From positions 1-46,785 of IMG/VR virus record IMGVR_UViG_3300005518_000021: a stretch of DNA of 46,785 bases, one strand, 5' to 3'. The position numbers were made by a program, and so were the translations under genes. This document shows positions 1 through 8,290 of the stretch, one piece after another (within the stretch, counting starts at the first letter, position 1; every line of letters starts with the position of its first letter). The DNA comes from a virus. The notes under the pieces were generated by a model. The model was given only the letters and a program-made list of their open reading frames with translations. It was not told where the DNA came from and did not search any database.

Positions 1-90
1 TTCTCGTAGCCGGAGACGCCCAGCTCTTGCTCGCCGAGCGTGCCGCCGAGAGAGATGCGCTGGAAATCGTTGCCGCGGCGCAGTATGTCC
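1..90. repeat. Terminal direct repeat, left copy
   Basis: These 90 bases are identical to 46696-46785. A coding frame continues in phase through the joint, so this is most simply the overlap left by assembling a circular or circularly permuted molecule. That gives a unique length of 46,695 bp. A true 90-bp physical terminal repeat cannot be excluded from sequence alone. Confidence 0.95.
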
Positions 91-1691
91 GCTGTCCAGC
101 GTGTGGCGCCGGGGGCCTGGACGTCGTGGACGATCGCGGAGGCGAGCTCCTCGTTGTTTCCGAGAGGCTGCCAGGGGATGGACTGAGTGGCGTCGTGGAT
201 GAAGGGGGAGGCCATGCCGGGGTGGCCGGTGGCGGCGGCTCCTGCGGGGACGGGAGCATTGGCGCCGAGAAGTTCCCTCTCTTGGAGCCCAGGAAGGAAG
301 CGCTGAGCGGCGCGGTTGATATCCTGGCTCGAGAGTCTGAAGGTGCCGGGCTCACCGAGCATGGCCCCAGGAGGGCCGACGTCATGGAAGCCCATCTGGC
401 CGAGGACGCCGCGCAGAGTGCTGTCGCCGGGGACGCCGTGAATTGTGATCGGGCCGGGCACATCGCGCGCTACCTGGCTGAGGGTCTGGCCGAGGCCGCG
501 GTAGGCGCGAAGAGCGGCGCGGGGGTTGTTCTCAACGGAGTAGACGCCGGGAATGTCGAGGCTAAGACTAGAGCGGCCCAGGTCGGGGAGGGACTCAACA
601 TGGTAGCGCAGGGAAGGCAGCTCCACACCAGCCGCCGAGCGCGCCGCAGTCCGTCCCTCCTCGGTGAGCGTACGCGCGCGACTAAGGGGCGCTCCCATCA
701 AGTCGCCGGAGAAGCCCCGAACAGTCCTGCCACCCATCTCCGTCTCCTGCCAAGGGAGAGTGGAGATATTGAGCTGGCGAACGGGGGTCGCGGTTTCTTC
801 TAGAGTTTGCCGGGCCGTGGTCTCGGCAAAGGCGCGCCCCAGCTCACCCAGAGCGTCGAGACGGCCGGCGGCCTGAGCCTCTTCAGCTACCTTGAGGGCG
901 CGAGCGGCCTTGTAAGCTCTCAGGCCCTTGATGACCTCGCCGACAGGCAGAGCCATCGCCGCGTTGGAAGGGACGAGGATCTGCGAGCCTGCCCAGACGA
1001 GAGCCCTTTCGACGTTGTCGGGCAGGATCGGCTTGAGAGGAGTGATAAGGGCTTCGGAAAGCGGCCTCCCGATATGCTCGGACTCCCAATCGAAAGGCGT
1101 GTTGAGGGTGGTTAGAGCTGTCCCGGCGCCGGAGGTGAGGTCGCGGATGACGCTGCCGATGCCGGCGCGGGGGAGGTCAGAGCGGCCAGCGGTAGTCTGG
1201 AGCTCCTTGAGCTTGGCCGTCAGCTCGCGCAGGCGGGCGAGGAGGGCAGGGTCGAGGGGGCCGGCAACCGGCGAGAGGGCTGCTCCGCCGGGTCGCGCAC
1301 CACCGGCTCCCCCGCCGCCCAGTATACGCGAGATGTAGGTCTGAGTTTCGCGGGGGAGATAGGTCTGCCAGTTGGCGCCCTTGCGCAGAGCCACGTCCAC
1401 AGCGCCGGGGCCGGCATTGTAGGCAGCGAGGGCAGCGGCCACGTTGCCGCTGTAGCGCTGGACGAGAGAGCGCATCCAGTTGGCTGAGTAATGAAGGGAC
1501 TCAAGGGGGTTGAAAGGGTCGACGCCGGGGTGATACTTAGGGACGATCTGGGCGATGCCGGCGGCCCCGGCGGAGGAGACGGCGCGGGGGTTGAAGCCAC
1601 TCTCCGCGTTGATTTGCGAGGTGAACCAGGAGCCTAAGCCGTACTGGCGGCCGATCCCCTCTGTGATTGTCCTCCAGTCGGCGGACGCCAT
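1..1691 (-). CDS. Giant virion protein with lytic transglycosylase domain, N-terminal part
   Basis: This is the first part of a protein that runs through the circular joint and ends at 41760 (6627 nt, 2208 aa). The start is the ATG at 1691, just after the LysM gene that ends at 1694... on the same strand. Residues 1-125 form an SLT (lysozyme-like) domain: NAESGFNP with the probable catalytic Glu at residue 30, then SSAGAAGIAQIVP and AAYNAGPGAV. Such domains cleave peptidoglycan. In podoviruses they sit on internal proteins ejected with the DNA (T7 gp16 is the model), and that role is inferred here. Around residues 200-250 lies a segment (FDWESEHIGRP, ALITPLKPILP) that recurs later in the same protein. 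No stop codon interrupts the frame down to base 1. Confidence 0.9.
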   Translation of the reverse strand, partial: MASADWRTITEGIGRQYGLGSWFTSQINAESGFNPRAVSSAGAAGIAQIVPKYHPGVDPFNPLESLHYSANWMRSLVQRYSGNVAAALAAYNAGPGAVDVALRKGANWQTYLPRETQTYISRILGGGGAGGARPGGAALSPVAGPLDPALLARLRELTAKLKELQTTAGRSDLPRAGIGSVIRDLTSGAGTALTTLNTPFDWESEHIGRPLSEALITPLKPILPDNVERALVWAGSQILVPSNAAMALPVGEVIKGLRAYKAARALKVAEEAQAAGRLDALGELGRAFAETTARQTLEETATPVRQLNISTLPWQETEMGGRTVRGFSGDLMGAPLSRARTLTEEGRTAARSAAGVELPSLRYHVESLPDLGRSSLSLDIPGVYSVENNPRAALRAYRGLGQTLSQVARDVPGPITIHGVPGDSTLRGVLGQMGFHDVGPPGAMLGEPGTFRLSSQDINRAAQRFLPGLQERELLGANAPVPAGAAATGHPGMASPFIHDATQSIPWQPLGNNEELASAIVHDVQAPGATRWTADILRRGNDFQRISLGGTLGEQELGVSGYE

Positions 1692-1693
1692 CT

Positions 1694-3892
1694 TTAGGTA
1701 ACGGCTAGACGGGCAGCGCCGGCAGTCTGGCCCAGCGTCGGGCCGCCGAAAGCGACCGAGCGCAGGGCCTGCTGTAGGTCCAGGATATTCTTCGGGATGT
1801 TGACGTCGCCGGAGAGGGAGCCGAGGGTGGCGAGCAGGGCGTTACGGGAGGTTTCGGGGAGCCCAAGGATAGCCATCAGCGGGAAGCGGGTGCCGGGCGC
1901 CTCGACGATATTCCTGACGTAGGGGTCGATGTTGGCGCCAGCCCCATAGAGGGCTTCGTAACCGGCGGTGCCGGGAGCCGGCTTGAGCGTGAGGCCGCGC
2001 AGGATGTCAGAGACATTGCGGCCCTCACGCAGGAGCTGAGAGAGAAGGCCGCCGGGGCCTGCTTCCGTGCGGATGCCTTGCGCTGTTTCTTCCTTGGTCT
2101 TCTCGGCGGGACCTTGGCCGGTCACTTCCGCCGAGGTCGCTGCGGTGGGAGAGCCTATAGCAGCGAGAGGTTGTGCGGCGCCGGCAGGGGCGGCAGAGGT
2201 GGCGGCAGCGGCGTTGCCGGGGATGACGAGCGTGGTGCCGGGCGCGATGCCCGCCGGGTTGAAGTCGGGGGGAAGGCCGGAAGGGCCGAGCAGCTCGGGC
2301 CAGCGCGCGCCGGAGCCGAGGAAGCGCTGAGCGATGCTCCAGAGCGTCTCGCCGGGCTGGACGATGTAGGTCTGGACGCCGCTCTGAGCGCGGGGGACAG
2401 GCGACGACACGCGGGGGCGCTCCGCCTGTCCCCCTGCCGATCGGATGACCGCTTGCAGGGTCTGAACGATCTGGTCGGGGGCGAGGCCGTTTACGAGGTT
2501 GCCGTCGGCGGAAGAGGTGGGTTTTGTTCGGCGGCCACCGTGGACGATCATCTCGGCGACGGCGCGCTGGGCCGTATCCATGTCAGGCTTCTCGCCGGGG
2601 ACCATCGGGGCGATCACGGAGCCTGGCGCGAGGTAGGCGAACTCGGCGGTGCCTGCTTTGACACCCTCGTCACGTTTGCCCTCACCGAGGAGGAAGTAGC
2701 CAGGGGAGGCAATCAGGTCGCCCAGCTTGAGCCTGACGATGGCGCCACGAGAGCGGCCGCGTCGTTTGCGGAAGGAGGCGCGGCTCCGCGCTCGGGCGCG
2801 CGCGCCCAGCTCACCGATCACATCTTCGCCGAGGAGGTTCTGGCCACGGAGCTTACGGTTGATGAGCTCGGAGACGCCGGCGACGGGAGTGTTCTTCATT
2901 ACCTCGTCGTCGGCGGCCAGCGCGTTGAGCTGGGCATCGGAGAGACCCTTCAGGTAGTCGCGCCAGCGGTTGCGTACGGTGACTTCGCCGCTGATCTCGC
3001 GGCCCCCGCTGAATGTCTTTGTGCGACCGGACTGAGAGAGCTCTTGCTGGGCCTGGAGGAACTGCTGCTTTGCTGTTTGCAGGTAAGCGCGCGAGGCCGC
3101 CGAGGACCCGCCGGGGGCGGGGGTCGGCGTGGCCGTCTGACCTTTGGCGGTGCCACCGCCCTTCTTCGGGATGCCGAGCCGCTTTGCCATCTGCTGAAGG
3201 GTCTCGCCGCCGGCGGGAGTGGAAGCGGAAGCGGCGGCATCGGCGGCTGCGGCCGCATCAGGGGTGATGTCCATAACGCCGGGGGCGAACTTCGGCATGA
3301 GCAGATCGAGGAGCTGCTGGAAGGACATGACGGGGAGCTTCTCGAGCTGGCCGGCCAGCGTGCCGCGGGAAGAAAGTTCTTCCTGAGCGAGCTTGGAGGT
3401 GTCGAAGGAGGTGCGGGAGGCCAGGTTGGCGAGGTCGCCTTGAGGTTCTCCCAGGCCCGCGGTGAGCGCGAGCATCCGTATCGTGTTGGCCGGATTTTGC
3501 GCGGCCTCGGCGAGCAGCTTCTTGTAATCGACGGTGGGCTGGATGGCGCCCGTGCGCAGGGCTTCGACGAGGGCGGTCTGAGCGGCCTGGGGGTCGGAGG
3601 CACCGGAGACAGAGGGAGCGACCAGGCCGATCTGGGCGAGCGAGTCCATCATTGACTTGACTATGCTGGAGGCGAGGGTGGCCGCCCCGGCGCGGGCGGA
3701 GGCTTCGGTAGTGTACTGCGTGCGGCCGGTTTCGGCGCTCTGCTGGAGCTCCGCGATCTCGCGGGAATAGTCGGGAGCGCGAGAGGCTTGCGCGTAGGCG
3801 ATCAGGTCCTGGAGGGAGAGGCCCGTGAGGCCGCTGGCGTCGACGGCGGAAGTGGGATTGACGATAGAGCTGAGGGCGCCGGAGAGAGCCAT
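1694..3892 (-). CDS. LysM-containing virion protein
   Basis: This is a 732-aa protein with an ATG start preceded by an AGGAGG site (3903-3908). The clearest domain is a LysM repeat at about residues 505-560 (YIVQPGETLWSIAQRF ... GTTLVIPG), a fold that binds glycan chains of peptidoglycan. The rest is Ala/Gly/Pro-rich with helical stretches and a basic patch (RARARSRASFRKRRGRSR, about residue 365). It is followed after 2 bases by the start of the transglycosylase protein, so the two are probably co-translated and may work together at the host cell wall during DNA entry. The role is inferred from the domain and position. The family of the remaining sequence is not recognised. Confidence 0.8.
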   Translation of the reverse strand: MALSGALSSIVNPTSAVDASGLTGLSLQDLIAYAQASRAPDYSREIAELQQSAETGRTQYTTEASARAGAATLASSIVKSMMDSLAQIGLVAPSVSGASDPQAAQTALVEALRTGAIQPTVDYKKLLAEAAQNPANTIRMLALTAGLGEPQGDLANLASRTSFDTSKLAQEELSSRGTLAGQLEKLPVMSFQQLLDLLMPKFAPGVMDITPDAAAAADAAASASTPAGGETLQQMAKRLGIPKKGGGTAKGQTATPTPAPGGSSAASRAYLQTAKQQFLQAQQELSQSGRTKTFSGGREISGEVTVRNRWRDYLKGLSDAQLNALAADDEVMKNTPVAGVSELINRKLRGQNLLGEDVIGELGARARARSRASFRKRRGRSRGAIVRLKLGDLIASPGYFLLGEGKRDEGVKAGTAEFAYLAPGSVIAPMVPGEKPDMDTAQRAVAEMIVHGGRRTKPTSSADGNLVNGLAPDQIVQTLQAVIRSAGGQAERPRVSSPVPRAQSGVQTYIVQPGETLWSIAQRFLGSGARWPELLGPSGLPPDFNPAGIAPGTTLVIPGNAAAATSAAPAGAAQPLAAIGSPTAATSAEVTGQGPAEKTKEETAQGIRTEAGPGGLLSQLLREGRNVSDILRGLTLKPAPGTAGYEALYGAGANIDPYVRNIVEAPGTRFPLMAILGLPETSRNALLATLGSLSGDVNIPKNILDLQQALRSVAFGGPTLGQTAGAARLAVT

Positions 3893-3895
3893 AGT

Positions 3896-4246
3896 CTAGC
3901 CTCCTAGAGCCTGGTCGGCGGCGTGCAGGTTGGGGTCGAAGGCTTGCTGGGCCATCTCCTGGGGAGGAGTAAGGTAGGGGAGGATCGAGAAGGCGTGCTC
4001 GCCCAGCATGTCGAATAGAGAACGCATAGCGGGCTGGAGGTTGGCGCCGGCGGCGGCGAGCTGGTCGCGCTGGACGGGAGTCATCGCCAGGAAGGCGGCG
4101 ACCTGTTCCTCGCGGGAGAGCTCGCGCGTGCCGACGGGGGGACCCTGCCCCATCGCGTCGCGCACCCAGGCGATACGTTTCTGGAGACCCTCATAGAAGT
4201 CCTGGGCCAAGAGGTCGAGGGCGTGATAGTGGACGTTCTTCGTCAT
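3896..4246 (-). CDS. Small protein between portal and LysM protein
   Basis: This is a 116-aa soluble, helical protein. Its ATG overlaps the stop of the portal gene (ATGA at 4243-4246), so translation is probably coupled to the portal. It ends just before the Shine-Dalgarno site of the LysM gene. No known motif is seen. By position it may be a head-completion or internal virion component, but that is only inference. Confidence 0.75.
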   Translation of the reverse strand: MTKNVHYHALDLLAQDFYEGLQKRIAWVRDAMGQGPPVGTRELSREEQVAAFLAMTPVQRDQLAAAGANLQPAMRSLFDMLGEHAFSILPYLTPPQEMAQQAFDPNLHAADQALGG

Positions 4247-6090
4247 CCCTGGTACTCCGTTCTGCCGCGGCGGCCGCCGGAGGAACTGCGTGTGCCACCG
4301 GGAGCGCGGGGAACTCCCTCTACGGCGCCGGCAGCGGGGCGGGGGTTGGCTCCGTTGGGCGCGCCACCACCAGCTCCGGGTGCTCCGTTAGGGGCAGGGC
4401 CTCCAGGGATGGCCGGAACGCCCCCGATCAGCTTCATCAGGGCTTCGAGCGGGGGCTGCCCCTGGAGGCCCATCTGCATGATGTAGGCTTGCACGGCCGG
4501 CGAGTTGTAGAGACGCTCGAGAGCCTTGCGGCGGCCCTCCTCCTCGGGGTCGTCCACGTCGGACTCGAGCATGGCTCGCTGTTCGGACCAGAGCCCGGAC
4601 TGATGCATCATCACGTTGTGGGAGTGCCAGGCGATCTTGTCCGTGGTGATCTTGAACTGGATCTCACACTGGACGTCGGTGAGCTTCTTGATGTCGGCGG
4701 GGGTGACGACCTCTTCGGCGGCTGTCCCGCGGCGGCCGGGCTTCTCCTGGAAGGACATGCCGGAAACGTAGACGGGCGCCTTGATTACGTTCTGAACGAG
4801 GTGCAGCCAGAGCTTGCCCTGTTCTGACCATGTGACCTGGGCCTGGTCGACGAGGGGGCGCAGGATGGCGAGGACGCGCTCGGCGACCTGGGAGAGGACG
4901 GTGCCCGCGGTGCGTGTGCCGGCGAAGGTGGGGACGGGGGAGAGCGTGAAGCGCTCGGCGAGCTGCACGAGGGTCGAGAAGAGAGCGACGCTTTCTGTGG
5001 CCCGGCCCATGTCGAAGACGCCGGGCTTGACGCCTGGGCCGAACTGGTGCATCCGGCCCGCCTCGAAGTCGACGATCTGGGGCTCGGTAGCGGGCGCGCC
5101 GGGAGGTCCATCGGCGGTCGTGAAGGGGGTCGGCGTGGACTGGAGGTTGGCATAGCCGATGAGAGTCGAGGCCATCTGGTTGATCCAGGGCTCGATGTAG
5201 AGGAGGGGAAAGGCGACGGAGAGGCCCTGGAGCATCGGGTCGGCGAAGGCCACGGCAGAGGCGTAGGTCCACTTGTAGGGGAGCTGCCCCATCTCATTAT
5301 CGTACTCGTAACACTGGCCGTTCACGTTGATTATCATCTTGTCTTTGTCCCAGATCTCGGCCACGTCCAGGCGCGCGGCGCCTCCGGCGGAGAGGCCCGT
5401 CATGAACTCGGGGAGAGGCTCATCGGCGCCGGCGATACGGAACTGCCCGGTGGAGGTCGGGCGAAGGCCGAGAGCAGCCATCACCTGGTCGGCGGGACGG
5501 TAGCCACGCTCGACGACGTAGGGGATGCCCCATTCGGCGAGCGGAGGGAAGACGGTCATCGGGTCGAGGACGCGCGTCATCCAGGGGACGGGGGGACCGG
5601 CGGCGAAGAACTCCTCGGAGCGGTTGCGGTAGGAGCGGTCGGTCTCGTCCTGGTAACGCTGGGGAAAGTCCGTCCAGGGCTGGCGCGCAGTCTTGAGGAC
5701 GGCGAGGCCGTCGGCGACGAGGGCGTCCCAGTAGCGCCAGTACAGGGCGGGCTGAGCGAGACGCTCCATCGCCATCGCGATCAGCTTGAGCCAGCGCTCG
5801 ACGCGGCGGGTGCCTTCCGGGTCGCGACCGATCGCCTGCCAGCGGGGGCGCTCCTCGCCGGCCACAGCGCCCACGACGGTCTGGATGAGACGGAAGGTCA
5901 TCGGGATGCGGGCGCCGGCCCCAAGGAACTGTTGATAGGCTTGCGGCGGGTTGACCTTGGAGCGCATGAAGCGCAGGCGGCGGACGCCCAGGTTGAGTTG
6001 AAGGCGGTCGAAAGAGTCGGCCCGGACGCGCTGAAGGAAGGTCGTAGTCCAGTTGGAGACCTCGCTGGAGCAGGGTCTGGGGATCGGCAT
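4243..6090 (-). CDS. Portal protein
   Basis: This is a 615-aa protein of the length usual for podovirus-type portals, encoded next after the terminase. The portal forms the dodecameric ring at one capsid vertex through which DNA is packaged and ejected. The call rests on length, gene order (terminase large subunit, then portal) and a portal-like layout: an N-terminal helical region, a Trp/Tyr-rich wing around residues 130-330, a long helical region around 370-450, and a Gly/Pro/Ala-rich tail after about residue 560. The ATG at 6090 has no clear Shine-Dalgarno site. A 357-base non-coding gap separates it from the terminase gene. Confidence 0.75.
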   Translation of the reverse strand: MPIPRPCSSEVSNWTTTFLQRVRADSFDRLQLNLGVRRLRFMRSKVNPPQAYQQFLGAGARIPMTFRLIQTVVGAVAGEERPRWQAIGRDPEGTRRVERWLKLIAMAMERLAQPALYWRYWDALVADGLAVLKTARQPWTDFPQRYQDETDRSYRNRSEEFFAAGPPVPWMTRVLDPMTVFPPLAEWGIPYVVERGYRPADQVMAALGLRPTSTGQFRIAGADEPLPEFMTGLSAGGAARLDVAEIWDKDKMIINVNGQCYEYDNEMGQLPYKWTYASAVAFADPMLQGLSVAFPLLYIEPWINQMASTLIGYANLQSTPTPFTTADGPPGAPATEPQIVDFEAGRMHQFGPGVKPGVFDMGRATESVALFSTLVQLAERFTLSPVPTFAGTRTAGTVLSQVAERVLAILRPLVDQAQVTWSEQGKLWLHLVQNVIKAPVYVSGMSFQEKPGRRGTAAEEVVTPADIKKLTDVQCEIQFKITTDKIAWHSHNVMMHQSGLWSEQRAMLESDVDDPEEEGRRKALERLYNSPAVQAYIMQMGLQGQPPLEALMKLIGGVPAIPGGPAPNGAPGAGGGAPNGANPRPAAGAVEGVPRAPGGTRSSSGGRRGRTEYQG

Positions 6091-6174
6091 CTCGGAAGTA
6101 AAGAGTGGGAGAGCCGGGAGATAAAGAGAAAGAAGGCTGTGGCGAAGGGAGCGGGTGGTTTCTGGCGAAGAACG

Positions 6175-6202
6175 AGGGAGCCGGTTGGGGTGCCGGCTCC
6201 CT
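6175..6202 (-). terminator. 10-bp hairpin upstream of portal gene
   Basis: AGGGAGCCGG (6175-6184) pairs perfectly with CCGGCTCCCT (6193-6202) across an 8-base loop. On the minus strand it is followed by CGTTCTTCG, so it has only a weak U-tract. It could be an intrinsic terminator of low efficiency, a processing site, or a barrier protecting the 3' end of an RNA. Confidence 0.5.
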
Positions 6203-6252
6203 GACGGGTAAGGTCATCGCTCCGGGGATGGATGCGACAGGGGAATTATAGC

Positions 6253-6313
6253 TGGTGGAGGCGGCCGGAGTCGAACCGGCGTGACTCTTGCGAGCTAACC
6301 CAGCGCCCCCACC
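6253..6313 (-). ncRNA. tRNA-like minihelix (acceptor + T arm, CCA end)
   Basis: Read on the minus strand, this has a T arm GCCGG-TTCGACT-CCGGC (6280-6264), an acceptor 3' strand CGCCTCC, a discriminator A and an encoded CCA (6255-6253). The 5' strand GGTGGGGGCG (6313-6304) can pair with CGCCTCCACC over 10 bp with one G-U. Only 23 nt lie between acceptor and T arm, holding a CTC-GCAA-GAG tetraloop hairpin. That is too short for D and anticodon arms. It is therefore not a normal tRNA. It could be a decayed tRNA, a tRNA-derived attachment core, or a functional tRNA-like structure. A TATAAT box lies on each side (6346-6341 and 6250-6245). Confidence 0.5.
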
Positions 6314-6340
6314 TGCGACCGTTAGGGACGGGATGGCCTG

Positions 6341-6370
6341 ATTATAGACGAGAGGGCGGGCTAGTGACGA
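6341..6370 (-). promoter_or_regulatory. Possible promoter before tRNA-like element
   Basis: A perfect TATAAT (6346-6341) is preceded after 18 bp by TCGTCA (4 of 6 bases of TTGACA, 6370-6365). The -35 box lies in the loop of the strong hairpin at 6350-6386. Initiation near 6334 would give an RNA containing the tRNA-like element. A second TATAAT at 6250-6245, directly after the CCA, has no good -35. Confidence 0.35.
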
Positions 6371-6386
6371 GCCGGCCCGCCCTCTC
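6350..6386 (-). terminator. 12-bp GC hairpin after terminase gene
   Basis: GAGAGGGCGGGC (6350-6361) pairs perfectly with GCCCGCCCTCTC (6375-6386) across a 13-base loop. It lies 61 bases downstream of the terminase stop on the minus strand. No U-tract follows, so it is weak as a classical intrinsic terminator. It may pause RNA polymerase or stabilise an RNA 3' end. Confidence 0.45.
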
Positions 6387-6447
6387 CAGAAGGGAGTTAC
6401 CCTAACCTTAGCGCGCAGAGCGGGAAGTTGGCAAGTCATTGCTTCCC

Positions 6448-7932
6448 TTATCTGAAGCGCCAGGGGGTGACGACTGGAGCGCCGCGGGAGAGCCCGATGT
6501 TCTTGGCCCAGGCGCGGGCCGCAAAGGCGTCCACAGCGAAGTAGCCGACGGCTTTGAGCGCATCGCAGTCACGCTTGAGTGGGGCCGTGCGGACGGGTTT
6601 GCCGGCCTGATCCTTCATGTACTTCCAGGAACGGTGTTCGTGCAGGAGCAAAGGGCAGCGCTCGGGGTCGAAGAAGAAGCGGCACTCCCCCGTCATTGGG
6701 TGGTGGGTCCAGTAGCGCAGCCGTTCGATGAGCTGCTCGATGGGGGGCTTGACCGGCGCGCGCAGCGGGACGCCCTCGGCCTGCCAGATCTCCAGCGGAG
6801 TGCGCTCGTAGCCCTGGCCGTGAGAGCGCGCCGCGTTGGGGTCCATCACGCCGTCGGCCACGTTCGGCCACCAGGGCCGCTGCTGGCACATGGCGATCAT
6901 TTGTTCGTGAGAGGCGCCGCGGGCAGAGACCTCGTCGATCACCCAGAACTCGTCGCCGTGCCACTGGATCGCCTCTACGACGTAATGCGAGGGGTTGTAG
7001 CCGGGGTCGATGGCCAGGTAGACGGGGTAGAGTGACTTGTCGTCGGCATAGACCTGGAAGGGGCACTCGCGCGCGTTGAGCGGGTAGTTGCCGCGGGGGA
7101 AGAGCTCGCCAAAGACGAGGAGGGAGCTGGGGGCGGGGCGCCCTTCGATCTTCTCGATGAAGAGGTTGCGATTGAGGTTGGCGGAGAGCGAGGCGATCTC
7201 GGGGTTATCGACGCCGCCGGGGAAGTCCTGCGTGTTGAGCCAGAGGGGAACATTGATGGACTGGCCAAGCTCGGCGTTGGGGACCGTCTGCCAGCGGTCG
7301 TAGGCGTCGCGGAACCAGGCGCCGGCGTCCTCCGTGGTGCCTGAGAACCAGGCACGGCCGCGGGCTGTGGCAAGGCGGATGCGGATGCGGTCGAGAGGGT
7401 CCTCGGGAAAGATGCCGGCCTCGCAGACGCAGATCAGGTCGGGGGCCTCGGACTGGAGGGCGCGGACCATGTCGCGCAGGGTCTTCGTGATGACGGTGCA
7501 ATCGAAGGAGGTCTGGATCGTGCAGGGCTGGTTGTCCTTCATGGACATCGAGAGATCGCTGCGGGAGGCGTAGCCGGCCCCGATGATGGCCTCGGCGTAG
7601 TAGTCGAACTCCTTGCGGGTGTGCGCGTAGGAAGGGCCGACGAACCAGATCAGGCGGGAGTAGGGCGTCCAGGCAACGGCTTCCATCGCGGTAGCGACGG
7701 ACTTGCCGACACGGTTGGCGCCGGCGACGAGGACGAAGGAGGCGCCCGAGTTATGGGCGACGGCGAAAGGCTCGTAGGGGACGTAGATCCCGTCGGTGTC
7801 GCGGAGGGCGGCTAGTTTGACCCTACGCCAGATCGCCGTTCGGGCTGCTGCCGTTGGGGCCGGACGGGAGACTTCCTGGCGCCTCTCCCAGATTGTTCGA
7901 GGCCAGCTCGAGGCCGGGGAGGGGGAGGTCAT
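6448..7932 (-). CDS. Terminase large subunit (packaging ATPase/nuclease)
   Basis: This is a 494-aa protein if the ATG at 7932 is used. The ATPase half has a Walker A motif VAGANRVGKS and a Walker B-like strand DLICVCEAG, in which the usual Asp before the catalytic Glu is Cys. The nuclease half has the RNase H-like acidic residues in YLAIDPGYNPSH, GVMDPNAARSHG and RDCDALKAVGYF. The protein drives DNA into the prohead through the portal and cuts concatemers. It overlaps the preceding gene by 110 bases in another frame. The frame stays open above 7932, so the exact start is uncertain. The weak GGAG before 7932 and the overlap make the choice tentative. Confidence 0.88.
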   Translation of the reverse strand: MTSPSPASSWPRTIWERRQEVSRPAPTAAARTAIWRRVKLAALRDTDGIYVPYEPFAVAHNSGASFVLVAGANRVGKSVATAMEAVAWTPYSRLIWFVGPSYAHTRKEFDYYAEAIIGAGYASRSDLSMSMKDNQPCTIQTSFDCTVITKTLRDMVRALQSEAPDLICVCEAGIFPEDPLDRIRIRLATARGRAWFSGTTEDAGAWFRDAYDRWQTVPNAELGQSINVPLWLNTQDFPGGVDNPEIASLSANLNRNLFIEKIEGRPAPSSLLVFGELFPRGNYPLNARECPFQVYADDKSLYPVYLAIDPGYNPSHYVVEAIQWHGDEFWVIDEVSARGASHEQMIAMCQQRPWWPNVADGVMDPNAARSHGQGYERTPLEIWQAEGVPLRAPVKPPIEQLIERLRYWTHHPMTGECRFFFDPERCPLLLHEHRSWKYMKDQAGKPVRTAPLKRDCDALKAVGYFAVDAFAARAWAKNIGLSRGAPVVTPWRFR

Positions 7933-8290
7933 CGTCTCCGGTGTCTGCGAAAGCACCCTGGAGGAGTTCTCCGGCTTCGGCGGTCTGAGCACCAAGGGCG
8001 ACCAGCTCCTTTCGCAGCTCTTCGGCACGGCGTCCCGCGCTGACGTCGGGGAAGCCCTTCTGGATAAGGTCCTGCGCCAGCTTAACAATTACGCGGGCTG
8101 TGGTCACGTCCTGCTCGTCCTGCATCTGTTTGATGATGATGCGGCAGGCGGGCACGACGCCGGGGCGCAGGAGATGACGGATAAGCTGTGAGGTGAGGAT
8201 GTCCTGCTCGTTCTCCTTGAGCGGGGTGCCGTGATAGGTGCCTTTAGTGCGAGGGCCGGTAGAGCGGCCGGGGCCTCGTGCTCGGGAGAT
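7823..8290 (-). CDS. Probable terminase small subunit, apparent AUC start
   Basis: This is a 155-aa reading if initiation is at ATC 8290-8288. The frame has no ATG, GTG or TTG until GTG 8155, which would cut 45 residues including a conserved-looking basic/polar N terminus. ATC sits where an ATG is expected: GGAAGGAG lies 9 bases upstream, and the stop of the preceding gene overlaps it as TAATC, the analogue of the common TAATG junction. The protein is charged and helical with a Pro/Gly/Asn-rich tail. The terminase small-subunit role (DNA recognition for packaging) is inferred from position directly before the large subunit, not from a motif. Confidence 0.6.
   Translation of the reverse strand: MSRARGPGRSTGPRTKGTYHGTPLKENEQDILTSQLIRHLLRPGVVPACRIIIKQMQDEQDVTTARVIVKLAQDLIQKGFPDVSAGRRAEELRKELVALGAQTAEAGELLQGAFADTGDDDLPLPGLELASNNLGEAPGSLPSGPNGSSPNGDLA

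Noticed and set aside
2078-3655. Long plus-strand frame of 525 codons
   Set aside because: It lies wholly inside the LysM gene on the other strand, has no Shine-Dalgarno site and a Gly/Arg-rich composition typical of antisense frames in high-GC DNA.
5047-6204. Plus-strand frame of 385 codons over the portal gene
   Set aside because: Antisense shadow; no recognisable motif, and the portal frame explains the region.
6253-6313. A normal tRNA gene
   Set aside because: Too short between acceptor and T arm. No D arm or anticodon arm can be folded, even allowing a longer 5' end.
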